From positions 60,745,675-60,809,674 of the forward strand of contig OY997594.1 of assembly GCA_963921825.1 (NCBI GenBank): a stretch of DNA of 64,000 nt. The letters run 5' to 3'. A program made the translations under genes and the position numbers. The notes under the pieces are model-generated. The model worked only from the letters and a program-made list of their open reading frames with translations. It was not told the DNA's origin and did no database searches. Within the stretch, counting starts at the first letter, position 1; every line of letters starts with the position of its first letter. Below are positions 12,102 through 24,100 of the stretch, piece by piece. This DNA comes from Erodium maritimum. Taxonomy: Eukaryota; Streptophyta; Magnoliopsida; Geraniales; Geraniaceae.

Positions 12102-12629
12102 TAACTTTTTTATCAATAATTATTTAGAAATAACTATTTTTTTCCATTAATCCAACAAAAAGTTGGTAGATATCAAAGAAGCTCAATATAAATCAGAGGA
12201 AGTTGACGCACCATGGTTTTTAAGGCGAAATAGGAACACGAAAAATACACTATCGTTAAGTAATAATCAGGTGGCAAGTCCCGATATCGTACCTATGGGA
12301 GAAAATAGACACATACACACTCTTTATCCCGATCATTATTCAGTTGTCTCGGTTCGAGGTAAATAGAGTTGATAATTGTGGAGTACAAAAGTAAGAGCTA
12401 GAAATAAAAATGAAAACAACGAGTTTATAATTCAGAGGAAAACCAACCTAGGATCATAGCTTCATAATGATATCATTCATAACATTGGAAAACCACAAGC
12501 ACATATAATTACTAAACTCTCAATAATTCATAGGAAAACCAACCTATGATCAAATGAAGTCCCTTGATTTTTAATATATTTTCTAATATGACAATTATTT
12601 GTTTCATATCTAAAAAGTCAATTTGCAGG

Positions 12630-13700
12630 ATGCCGCTGAATAACATATTTGCATTCCTCGAGAATGCCTTCTCGAATAGAGGGTCGAATACAATTGAGCT
12701 GGATGTGTCGGCTCCGTTGTTGTCGATGTCTACTAGGTCGTTGGGTAACCCATCTTCATCTAGTTGGTCGATAAAAATTGTGCATGTAGTTCTCGCTTCT
12801 TTATTAGTATTGACGATGCCTCGTCGTAAGGTCCCGTGCATCCTCAGTAATAAGAATGTTGCGGAAGAACCCAAGTTCGTTGACGATGTTGTACATAATA
12901 AGAATAGGAGGAAACGAAGTATTTTTCACGACCTCACGAGCCCCAAAACTGGTCAAATCAGATGGGAGGTTAAAGCTGACTTGGGATCCTGTTACACAGA
13001 AGCCCGTCTGTGTAAATCTTCTGGAAAGGATCATCATGGACTTAGGGGGAAACATCCGCGGCTCCGACCCGATGAACGTCGATAAGTATGAAAAACTCGA
13101 CATAACGAGCGGGTTGGAACTTTTCAACCGGCTAAGTGTAAATATCCCAAACATAGTACTAATGTATTTCAAATTTTGTATAGTTCATTTTATTGATTAC
13201 TGATGTCCAAGTTACCTTTCATTTTTAGACACTTTACGATTTCTACCACAAGTACAACTGGTTTTGTTCAGGATAGGGAGGGAAGTCAAGAACATGTACA
13301 AAGACTGGAGGCACGGCTGCAACTCGTGAAAGCCAAACGCTCGATACAAAGACAAAGGAGTTGGCCAATGGCAAATCGAATTTGTATGTTGGCATCGTAG
13401 AAGAGTTCCTAGACTGCCATGATCAGAGGAACATACGGTAATTACACTGGTTCCTATTTGATTATAACATATAAAATTAGTTGGTTGGTTTGGGTTACTA
13501 ATTAATGTCTTGAAATACGTTTGCATATGGTAGGCCAAGGAGTTTCGGGTGTTGTGTGGGAAGTAGGTCGTTGGACGTCATTGTCAACAATATAAAAGCT
13601 CATAAGACAGCGAAGTCATTCACTTAGTGTTTCAACATTGCACTGAAGGCGTTCCCACCTAACAATCCTCACTCGCTGAACAAAGAACGCAAGGTATGAT
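12630..13700 (+). pseudogene. Decayed gene of unknown function, copy 1
   Basis: Counterpart of 19915-20950. It starts MPLNNIFAFLENAFSNRGSN and runs to LTSPKTGQIRWEVKADL. An extra base near 12997 (CACAGAAGCCC against CACAAAGCCC in copy 2) then shifts the frame; it resumes at about 13050-13200 (PMNVDKYEKLDITSG). Further downstream blocks aligned to copy 2 (13290-13400, 13540-13690) carry stops. A splice-like GTATGA follows CGCAAG at 13690. I recognise no domain. It could be a fragment of a host gene or of a transposon gene. Probably dead. Confidence 0.5.
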
Positions 13701-13910
13701 TTCCATCCTTTAACTTTTTTGCAGCATTAAAATTGTTATATATAAGTTTTATTTCTGGTAATAAAAATCAGTTTGGAAACGTCGCTAGTGGAATTTATTA
13801 CCGATGGTCTGGGGAACATGTAACATTTTATCGGTCATGAAAAAATTTAGACGCTGTAAGATGGGAAAAACTTGGCCGACGATACGAATATCGGTAATAT
13901 CCAAAAAAAT

Positions 13911-14395
13911 AGGGTCACTGCCAATGGCTACAAAATGCCTATCATATCAAACTATGGAAAAACATTAACTTAGTTCATTAGTCAAATGCAGAAAATATCC
14001 TGTTTCGACCCGAAAAATGCTAAGGCTTTGTCAGATTCGGACACGGGTGCATTGTCGGGTTTTCTAGCTATTGTTTCAATATGTCTTCAATTTGAACTAC
14101 AACAATTATTGAGGTGCTGCATTACAGTACCTTAGCTTTCTTTTGTTTCCTTAAAAATAAAAAAGCAGAGGAGTCTGTGTTAATTATTTGCTGGTAATGA
14201 AATTTCTCATTTTCAAATTATCGGGTTTATTAGGTAGAAGGTTGAACTAGTATTCTATACTCTAATTCAAAATATCGGGTTATTAGGTGGAGGGTTGAAC
14301 TAGTATTCTAATAAATAATAGATCATATAGAATATGCAATATATTAGTTTATGAAGTAAATATGATAAGAGAATATAGATATGGATTACAACTAA
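13911..14395. other. Non-coding stretch with a short local duplication
   Basis: AT-rich, without a reading frame of note. A roughly 35-bp segment containing GGTTGAACTAGTATTCTA is present twice (about 14220-14256 and 14273-14311). Confidence 0.6.
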
Positions 14396-16319
14396 GGGAA
14401 AACTATAATTCCTTACTCGTAACTTGGCACGATTATTCTAGATACATACACTCATGTTTTTTTAACTAATACATACATTTATTTTTCCAAGTTTAACGAT
14501 TATCCCATTCCGTCCAATTTTCCATCCATTTTCTATTTTTTTTCTAAAATACCCAAAATGCTCGTAGTTGTACAACCCTAAATCCAACTCCAACCCTAAT
14601 TATCCAACCTTATTTTTTTTATTTTTAATTAAAAATTGATTTTTTTAATTCATAATTATTTTTTTGATAAATCTGAAATGTTTTTTTTCCATTAATTATT
14701 TTAATATTTCTATTTTTAAATAATAATAATTTAATAATTCAAAAGGGTATTTTTGTGTTTGTATTGGACTTCAATTTAAAGCTTCTCTACCCACTTTGAT
14801 CGAAAATTACCCATATCCCTAAAATTTCTCCATCTATTTTTTTCTTTGAGACTTTAGAGAACTCCATGGTGGTCGAAGCTCGATAATAGAGGAGACGAGG
14901 AGGGAGGTTGGTTCGACGGTCAAACCTCTTCAATGAAGCGATGTCCTTCGTGTTCTCTAGAGTCGGTAGGGGCGTGAAGCCGACGACCGTGAGAATCTAC
15001 AGAGACGGTGTGGGTGTCGCTACTGGTTTTCACCTGAGTAAGAAGAATCAACCGTCGTCTCTCCACCAACCGTGCATGAGAACCATTCTAGTTAAATCGG
15101 CAACAACAACTCGGACACCTAGATCTCACCGTGGTGACTTGTCCAATTCTACTGTGTTTAAGATTTAGGGATTTCATTTTTTTATTATAATTTACGGATT
15201 TGTGCTTGATAAATTTTTGGGATTTGTAAACAACTATTTGGAAGCCATGGACCATACCTTGTTTGTCGAACCTAGACCAACTTCGTCGACGATGGTGCTC
15301 CGACCATGTTGCTATAGATCTGCGAATTTGTTTTTATTTTTATTTTTTTCAGTTTTTGAAAAATAATAAAAAATAAATTGGGGGTATGGATTAAAATATA
15401 TTAAAATTAAAAAATCAACAGAATTAAAAGGAAAGGAAAAAAGATAAAAGAAAAAAATTAATGTAAAATAAAATAATTTCAAAATAAAAAATAGAAGAAA
15501 TAAAAAATAATTGAAGGTAATAAAAAAATAAAGATAAAATATGTTTTTTAATAAAAATATTTTTTTATAACAATAAAACTGAATTTTTAATAATAAAAAT
15601 TAATTTTAAACATAAAATGTATTTTTTAATAACAAAACTGATTTTTAAAATAAAAAAGAAAATTGCAAAAATATAACTGAAAATTTAAAAACAGTTATTT
15701 TTAATAATAAAACTGAATTATTAAATATAAAACTGATTTTAATGATAAAAACTGATATTTTAAATAAAAATATAATTTTTAATAAATATAACTGATTTTT
15801 TTAAAAATAAAATATAATTTTAAATAAAACTAATATATAAACATCTAATACATAAAAATATGAATTATATAAAAAAACTGATTTTTCATATTGGTTTGCA
15901 TAAAAATATGATATATATATATATATATATATAAGACTAAAATGTGATTTTTAAAATAAAAATATGATTTTAAAATAAGAATATTATTTTTTTAATATAA
16001 AAATATGATTTTTGAAATTGAATTGTGATTTTTAAAAAATAAAACTGATTTTTGAAAAATAAAAATTGATTTAATATTTTTTTTTAGAAAATGAAAATGA
16101 AAGAAAAAACTAAAATGTTTAATGAATGGTAGGACTGTATGATATTGAAATGTAGTTGAGGGTATTTTTGTTATTTTACAACAAAAGAATAACAGAGTTG
16201 GACGGAAGGGGGAAAATCGTTAAATGTAAAAATATGGAATAATGTATCAGTTGGAAAAAATTTAAGGGTATGTATCAGATAATCATGTCAAGTTATAGGT
16301 AGGGAATTGTAGTTTTCCC
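14396..16319. mobile_element. Non-autonomous MULE with GC-rich insert
   Basis: Terminal inverted repeats GGGAAAACTA...TAGTTTTCCC extend about 120 bp inward with mismatches. Flanking 9-mers TACAACTAA (14387-14395) and TACAGTTAA (16320-16328) match at 7 of 9 positions, fitting an old 9-bp Mutator target duplication. Inside, a GC-richer block (14860-15170) carries an 86-codon frame (14908-15168) with no recognised domain. The rest is an AT-rich run built from AAAACTGATTTTTAA-like motifs. No transposase. The plan is shared with 30879-33851. Confidence 0.72.
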
Positions 16320-16843
16320 TACAGTTAATGTAAAGAGAATTTAAATTTAAAAGAGATATTTGCTAATAAAAAAAATTGAAAGAGATAAAATATATAAACC
16401 TTTATCAGTTAATGAGTTTTTTTTAATAGCAAAACCGATTAGAATTGGAGAGGAGACCCCAAGTAGGAATTTACAAGATAACCCGATGAAAAGAAGAAAT
16501 ACAAAGATGAAACATAAATTAAGAAGAGTTGTCCTTGATTGAAGTTTCTAAATTAGTTATTGGTCGTTTCGTTTTGGAGATTAGCAAAATGGGCAAGTAA
16601 CTAAGGTTAGAGGTATGGAGTAGCAAGAAAATTAAAGTTATTTTTGAAGACGCATTGTGTCTCTCCTTATTTCATGTCCTTGTTTGGAAACTTTGCTATC
16701 ATAAATGACCAAAGCTTTGAAAACTTATGGTTCCAATTCACATATGTAAACTATTTCTTTCCTTCTTATGATCGGTGCTTTATTTAAATTTCATTTTATG
16801 TACATTAATGATGTTTAGTGTTTTTTCAATAATTCTTATATAT

Positions 16844-18690
16844 ATATTTTTGATCAGCGAAAGCATATGATAAATTACCCTCTCCTGAGGAAGAAAAAGG
16901 TTACAAAAAAACAACATGTCTACAGATTGAAGGCGGAAGTTTCAGAAAACAAAAGTAAAGCAGTAAACAAGGAAGGGTACGCAGACCCAGTAGTGAATGG
17001 GTACATAGACCTTGAGTGAACGGGTATGCAGACCCTAAGTGAGTGAGAATGGGTACGCCGACCCTGAGTGAATGAGAATGGGTACGCAGACCCCGAGTGA
17101 TTGGGTACGCAGACCCTAAGTGAGTGAGAATGGGTACGCCGACCCTGAGTGAATGAATGGGTACTTAGACCCGGAGAGAATGGGTACGCAGACCCAGAGA
17201 GATTGGGTACGCAGACCCTGAGAGCAAGAATGGGTACGCAGACCCTAAGAGCAAGAAAGGGTACGCAGACCCTGGGAGGATGGGTACGCAGACCCTGAGA
17301 GAAAGGGTACGCAGACCCTGAGTGAAGGGGTCTCTCCCAACTGCCTAACCTCACCGGCGAAGATCCAAGCCGTAACCTTGAAAAGCTGAACCGACTCCCA
17401 TCTCAAAATATGCCAGCGGCCAACACCACAACGGCTGAGACAGATCCGAATTACCAAACGAACCATAGCAAATGACTTCTGAGGGGCGCACGGCACCCAA
17501 GAACTCGCCGGCGGTCAACGCCTTTAACCGACGAGCTCGACCCACACCGGGTCGAGAAGAAGCGAAGCCAATTACTAAAGTAAGTATGAACGAATAGGAG
17601 AGGCCTAGCTAAGCAAGAAAAAATGCGAAGAAAAATACCGCACTGACCATCAAAGCAAGCACTCGTGCCGGGCCTCGATACGAAGCTGGCCAACACCGAG
17701 AAACGTCTGAAGGAGACCCAGTATTTCTACCGAACAAGAAGCTTGCCTTAGAGTCAGACAACGGCAACTACCGATGAGGTCAAAAACACCAACGCAAACC
17801 GAAACCGAGAGCCAGCACCAGATCAGACCTGGCCAGATCAGGCCAGAAGCCCAAAATGACCAGGCCAACCTGGGCCCAGACTGGGCAGGCCCAAAACTGA
17901 ACCGGGTCAGGCTGACCCGGCCCAATTCGGGCCAAACCCTACCCGGGTTGCAACAAACCAACCCCAACCGCCACTGCAAGAGGTCGACGACGCCACACCA
18001 CCACACAAACGGAAAGCAACTCAGATCTGCAACGCCGACGCCGAGAGGTCCGACCGGAGATGTCGGGACAGTGAACCGAGCAAGAGCTCCTCCAGATCGT
18101 GGCCGAACGGAGCAGCTCTCAAGAGGCCGGAGAACCAAGGGGGCGGAGCAGAGATGAAGTCAGACGAACCTGGACGGAAAAGCCGAGATCCGGCGAGAGG
18201 ACAACCGCGAGGCCTACTGGCAAGGCGAGGCAGCTTCGGCGAACCAGCACCGCCAGAACGTCGACCCACGGGAGCAACTCCGACCGAAGCCCAACTACCC
18301 AGATTTGACGAAGAGAGCAGATCTGAGCAGCTAAGACTCAAAACCGACGAGCTCCGGCAAAGCGCAGCAACCTCCAAAACCTCAGCCAAGGCTTCACTGG
18401 GGAAGAAATTGCAAGAAAGAGGCGACGACAACTGGGAAGCAACGGAACCGGTGTAGGTGGGGAGAAACTTTCAGAACCAGAGAAAAAGGAGGGAGGAAAG
18501 GTGAAGAAGAGAGGATGGGGTAGGGAAGAAGAAGGAGAAGGGGGGACTCCGCTGGTGATAGCCGTGGCCGGAGCCGAGCACATCACCGGCGGAGAGAGGC
18601 GGTTGTGAATGAAAAGAGAAGTTAGGTTTGGCACGAGTTTCAAGTCAGAGAGTGGTTGTGGAAGCAGACTTTATTTATCAGTTGTTACCT
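16844..18690 (-). mobile_element. RT-less LINE-like retroposon with minisatellite, minus strand
   Basis: Interrupts unit copy 2. The flanks ATAATTCTTATATAT (left) and ATAATTTCTTATATAT (right, 18691-18706) look like a target duplication with one indel. The 3' end lies at the left (T-rich on the plus strand). The GC-rich body has many overlapping short frames and no endonuclease or RT. Bases 17407-17590 match 63414-63596 (shared minus-strand peptide RRLKALTA), so the two are family members. It contains the 16970-17335 tandem repeat. Confidence 0.72.
16970..17335 (-). repeat. Minisatellite built on GGGTACGCAGACCC
   Basis: About 14 copies of GGGTACGCAGACCC separated by variable spacers such as TGAGTGAATGAGAAT. 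Units are roughly 22-36 bp, with a few degenerate copies. On the minus strand it reads openly as SLRVCVP/SGSAYPF-type repeats over 144 codons, which is probably a by-product of the unit length. Confidence 0.88.
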
Positions 18691-19914
18691 ATAATTTCTT
18701 ATATATGAGCATGAATTGATGTCTGATATGTACCAAAGATATGCATGGTTGCAAATAATCCTTGCACCTTGTCTAGTTTGTAGTGGAAATGAGGTAATTA
18801 CAATTGATATAATGTATAGTTAGGTCATCGTATTTATTATATACGATACATAAACTTGCAAATACTGTGTATAACAAAAATATCGATGTTGATTGATTCC
18901 GCTGAATATAGCAAGGACTTGTGGTCTAGTAGAAAGGCGTTAGTAATGCTTAAAAATACCGATTTGTTCAATATGTCTTCAATCGATATTAAGGGAACTG
19001 GCAAGAGGTTTGCGGGATGACATCCCAACAACATAGGACAATTTGTAATGTCCTTTCTGGTATGTGCCAGATTCGATATCGTAAACACACTTTTGCGTAA
19101 TCTTGTATTCTTAATTCTTTTGATAAAAGTTCACGTTCTTTATTTATGGATATAGTCGTAATCATTGTTGGTAAACCATATAACTATTGTGTTCTTGATA
19201 TTTTCATTAATTGCTTGTGTAACAGTTGTAAACTGATATTGTATTTCATATTGAATTTGATATAAATCCCCCATCACATGCATATAGAAAGAGAAATAAG
19301 AAATCCTAATTACATGAACCCTAGCCATAAGAACTAAATGAAAAACATAATAGCGTCACAACCATATATTAACTTCTTTTTTATCAACAATTATTTAGAA
19401 ATAACTATTTTTGTCCATTAATCAAACAAAAAGTTGGTAGATATCGAATAAGCTCAATATCAATTAGGGGAAGTTGACGCCACCATGGTTTTTGAGGCGA
19501 AATAGACACACGAAACATGCACTGTCCTTAAGTAATAATCAGATGATAAGTCTGGATATTGTACCTACAGGAGCAAATAGACACATACACACACTCTTTA
19601 TCCCGTTCGTTATTCAATTTCTCCGATTTGAGGTAAATAGAGTTGATAGTTTTGGAGTAAAAAAGTAAGAGAGCTAGAAATATAAATGAAAGCAACGTTT
19701 TTATAATTCAGAGAAAAAACAACCTAGGATCGTAGCTTCGTAATGGTATCATTCATAGCATTGGAAAACCGTGAGCACATCGAATTAATACTCTCAATAA
19801 TATAGAGAAAAATCAGCCTATGATCAAATGAAGTCGCTTGAGGTTCAGATTGATAGTTACCATCCTCGTAGTAATGCTACCTTAAGTTGAAATCAATGAA
19901 AGTCAATTTGCAGG

Positions 19915-20950
19915 ATGCCAACGAATAACATATTTGTGTTCCTCGAGAATGCAATCTCTAATAGAGGGTCGAATACAACTGAGTTGGATGCGTCGGCTCC
20001 ATTGTTGTCGACGTCCACTAGGTCGTTTGGAAAACCATATTCATCTAGTTGGCCGATGACACTTAGGGATGTAGTTCCCGCTTCTTTATCAGTATTGACG
20101 ATGCCTCATCGTAAGGTCTCGTGCACACTCAGTAATAAGAATGTTGTGGAAGAACCCGAGTTCGTTGACGATGTTGCACATAATAAGAATAGGAGGGAAA
20201 CGAAGTATTTTCACGACCTCACGAGCCCAAAAGCTGGTCAAATCAAATGGGATGTTAAAGCTGACTTGGCATCCGGTTACACAAAGCCCATCTATGTGAA
20301 TCTCCTGGAAAGGATCATCATGGACTTCGAGGGCATAATCCACGGCTCCGACCCGATGAACGTCGATAAGTATGACAAACTCGACATTACGAGCGTGTTG
20401 GAACTTTTCAACTGGCTTAGTGTAGATATTCTGAACATAGTACTAATGTATTTTAAATTTTGTATAATTCATTTTATTGATTACTAATGTCCAAGTTACC
20501 TTTCATTTTTTTATAAACTTTACGATCTCTACCACAAATAAGACTTGCTTATTGTTCAAGATAGGGGGAAGTCAAGAACCCGTACAAAGACTGGAGGCAC
20601 GACTGCAGACGTGAAAGCCAAACACTCGATACAAAGGTAAAGGAGTTGGACAATGGAAAATCGAATTCGTATGCTGACATCGCAGAAGAGTTCCTACACT
20701 GTGTTGGTTCCTATTTGATTATAACATATAAAATTAGTTGGTTGGTTCGGGTTACTAATTAATGTCTTGAAATACGTTTGAATATGGTAAGCTAAGGAGT
20801 TTCGGGCGTTGCGTGGGAAGTAGGTCATTGGATGTCATCGTCAACGCTATAAAAGCTCATAAGACAGCGGAGTCCCTCACTCAGTGTTCCAACATTACAT
20901 TAAAGGCGTTCCCACCTAACAATCCATACTCGCCGAAAAAAGAACGCAAG
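19915..20950 (+). pseudogene. Decayed gene of unknown function, copy 2
   Basis: The first block is a 190-codon frame (19915-20487) starting MPTNNIFVFLENAISN and containing KYFHDLTSPKAGQIKWDVKADL and IHGSDPMNVDKYDKLDITS. The ATG follows TTTGCAG, which may be a splice acceptor. Two further open blocks follow: 20563-20703 (VKNPYKDWRHDCRRES...) and about 20792-20950 (LDVIVNAIKAHKTAES), the latter ending CGCAAG|GTATGA like a donor site. This implies an intron-containing gene or transposon-gene fragment. I recognise no family. It is better preserved than copy 1 but carries no sign of function. Confidence 0.5.
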
Positions 20951-21127
20951 GTATGATTTCCACCCTTTACCTTTTTTGTTGCATTAAACTTGTTAATATA
21001 TAAGTTTAATTTCTGGTAATGAAAATTAGTTTGGAAATGTAAGTAGTGGAATTTATTACCAATGGTTTGGGGAACATGTAACATTTCGTCGATCATGAAA
21101 AAAATTTAGACGTTGTAAGAAGGATAA

Positions 21128-24100
21128 TGTCACGCCCCAATTTCAGTAAACCGAACTCGGGACGCGAACATTTAAAATAATAAAACATTTGACACCTGTT
21201 TTGAATAAACACTTAAAAATCTCCATTTAGTTAATCAAAATAATATTTACAACTCAAAATAAGTCCCAACAGGTGGACAAAGTACGAGGTATCCGTCACT
21301 AGACTCAAAAGATAAAACCCAGAAAGCCGCTTTTAGCTCTTCAAGCTTCAGAAGCTCACCTAGTCCAACATGCGACCGGTACTTGTAGGAAAAGCAGCTA
21401 GGGGTGAGCGTTCGCTCACCACCACAGATAACAGACTGACTACGACATAATTAGCAGACAATGCCGGTAACACCCAAAACCAACCCAACACCGGGAATAC
21501 AATCTCCAACCCAAGTACTCAAAAGACACACGACAGTTATCTTCCTCAACAGACTCAACACTCGGACTCGTAAAGTAAACCCGACACAACCATCGACGAC
21601 CTCCTCCAAAGACACGACAGAAAACTACGCAACACCAAACAAGATCATAAAGGATCGCACACCAAACAAGATCACAAAGGATCGCATCCCCGTCCGCTGC
21701 TCAGTGCTAAAAATGCTCACAACCTGCCGAGACTCAAACTCGTGTCAGGCTAGCCAAAGAATGCTCGCAACTTACCGAGACTCCAACTCGTAAGCCAGCC
21801 AAAGAATGCTCACAACCCCAAACCACACACGCGCGGCCAGGACCCCTTTACTGACGGGCGGGCCCCCTACCCCGTCTGAACATGCAGACGCGTGTGCTCG
21901 TGGACCCCCGTTTCTGTTAGTCTTAGTGCCCGTAGTTCAATCCTAAATGTCCAAATGTACATATCATCGTTAGCAATAAAATTAAAGCGGCTTTATATTA
22001 CTTATGTGTTGGAGTAATATATCGACATGTGCTCTGATCTATGCCCACCATGCGAATAGAACCATAGATCGAGATAGATCACACTCGATGGGTCCCTAGT
22101 CAACAAAGCTTCACTAGAAGCGACTAGTATGAAAGATGGCTCTTTATGGCTTACGTTCTGTTAGTCATTGGAATGGGATTCCGGAGTCTGATCATAGATA
22201 TCATGTGGGACATGATATTGGACGACCCGCCCTGAATATGTGCCATAGATTAAGTCATGAACATATTCAGTGTTGTAGCTTGTCATGTATCCTTAGACCA
22301 AGGAGTCTTTGTGATCGCTATGTAGTCAACAACTGAGTTTGACCTGAGCCTAACGTTGTCCGTAACAGGGCTTCCATAACGGCCAGAATTGGCTTGGGGA
22401 CGGGCTACATGAGTGACACGAAAGACGGCTAAGGGATTTATCCCTCATACTAAGGTATGGGAAAGATATCGGTTCTCGGCCGCTTGATCGAGAGTGACTG
22501 GAAGAATAGCATGGCCATGCACATGATACTGGGTATCATATCTTCAGTCATCTCACATATCAAGGAACGGTGATTGAGAATAATAAGGATGACGGCTCTA
22601 TGCCTTATCTCAATCAGGATATCGGAGATAAAAGGATAATGACAGGGACGACGGAAAGGTTAGAATCGACAGGGTCGATTCGCTATGCAGTGTCAGGCAA
22701 TACTAAAGTCTCGTTAGTTGCCACTTAAATAGGATCAAGTAAAATGGGATTTTACGTTGATCTATTGACATGCATAAACCTAAGGGTCACACCGGAGGAT
22801 GAAACTCATTGACACATATATGGAGAATGGCCAAAAGGGAGTTGTCTCGGGATATGACCAAAACTGGGTTTTGGGTCATGTGCCCGTAAGTGAATAGGAC
22901 TTTACGGATCGAGACAAGGCTTGGAGTCTTGGGATTGATCGCGTCGGATAATGTTGGACATTTCCGGTATGGAAGGCTTGGAGGCGATGAGCGAATCACG
23001 GGACCTCGTTGGAAATGGCCATGGGCCATGTTCCAAGAGGCCCATGAAAGGCCCATGCAACCAAGGCCCATGGAACTAATTAATCAAGTCTTGATTAATT
23101 AGTACTAAGTAAGCAAGACAAGGATTAAGGTGTTGGTGATTCACCACTTAACCCAATCTTGTCTTGCCATACTTTGTCCTATTTACACATTACTTGACAC
23201 CATACTTGTCCCATGCCTTTAGTTGGACAAGTATGGGTTTTGTTATGTTTAAGTCATCTTTTTTCAACATAACAAACACAAGACAAGAATAGGAAACACA
23301 TTTTCTCTCCCTCTTCCATGGCCATTTCGGGTTTGGCTAGTTTCCACCTCCATGTTTGTGTTCTTGAGTCCTCAAAGAGAAGAACTACGTGGCTTTGATT
23401 CCCATGTGGATACGTAGGCGTCTTGGAGACTCAAGCCAATCATTCGTTAACCGGTGTTCTTGTTTTGGTAAGAACTAGTGCTGAATTTTTCTCTTGTGAA
23501 TCCATTCTTTGTTAGTTGTTTCATGGTTTTAATCGTCTCTTGGTTTTCATTGATTTTCCGCTGCGAGTTGGTTCATCTCCAACCCTACCTCGAGACCCAA
23601 CAGTTTCATGAAGCGGGCCCCCAACCTCAGGTAACCACAATCACAATCACAAACAAAGTTCAACAGACAGCAACAACACAAGTTCAGCACTCCACATGCA
23701 CTCATGGCCACCCAAGACACCAACCGTAAGACACGGACTCAACACTCCACAGGCACTCACGGCCTCCCAAGATACACCACAGTAACGCACGGGCTCAACA
23801 ACCCCACGGGCACTCACGGCCACTCAAACCTACAAACAGTAAAGACACGGGTTCAACAACCCCACGGGCACTCATGGCCACCCAAGACACCAACAGTAAA
23901 ACACGGGCTCTCATGGCCACCCAAGACACAACGGTAAAACACGGGCTCTCATGGCCACCCAAGACACAACAGTTAAGTACGGGCTCTCATGGCCACCCAA
24001 GACACAAAAAGCACAATCAACCTCCGGCATAACCAATGCCTCCAACGGTCCTAATATCAACAGTTTCACAATCAACCTTCGGGCATGGTCATATGCCTCC

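Larger units (their letters stand above)
9505..13910 (+). repeat. Duplicated unit, copy 1
   Basis: After removing later insertions this matches 16405-25960 closely from AATGAGTTTTTT to GACGATACGAATATCGG, in the same orientation. Insertions in this copy are a retroposon (10624-11757) and a MITE (11797-12101). The part before 12600 is non-coding; the right part holds a decayed gene (12630-13700). A short match to 28852-28922 beyond the right end (13935-14000) hints that the original unit was longer and that this copy lost sequence. Confidence 0.85.

Noticed and set aside
16970-17335. CRISPR-like regular repeats
   Set aside because: Spacers are short, related to each other and variable in length, and the array sits in a plant retroposon; it is a minisatellite.
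22136-22336. 66-codon frame in the nested LTR
   Set aside because: No recognised domain; it lies inside a defined solo LTR.
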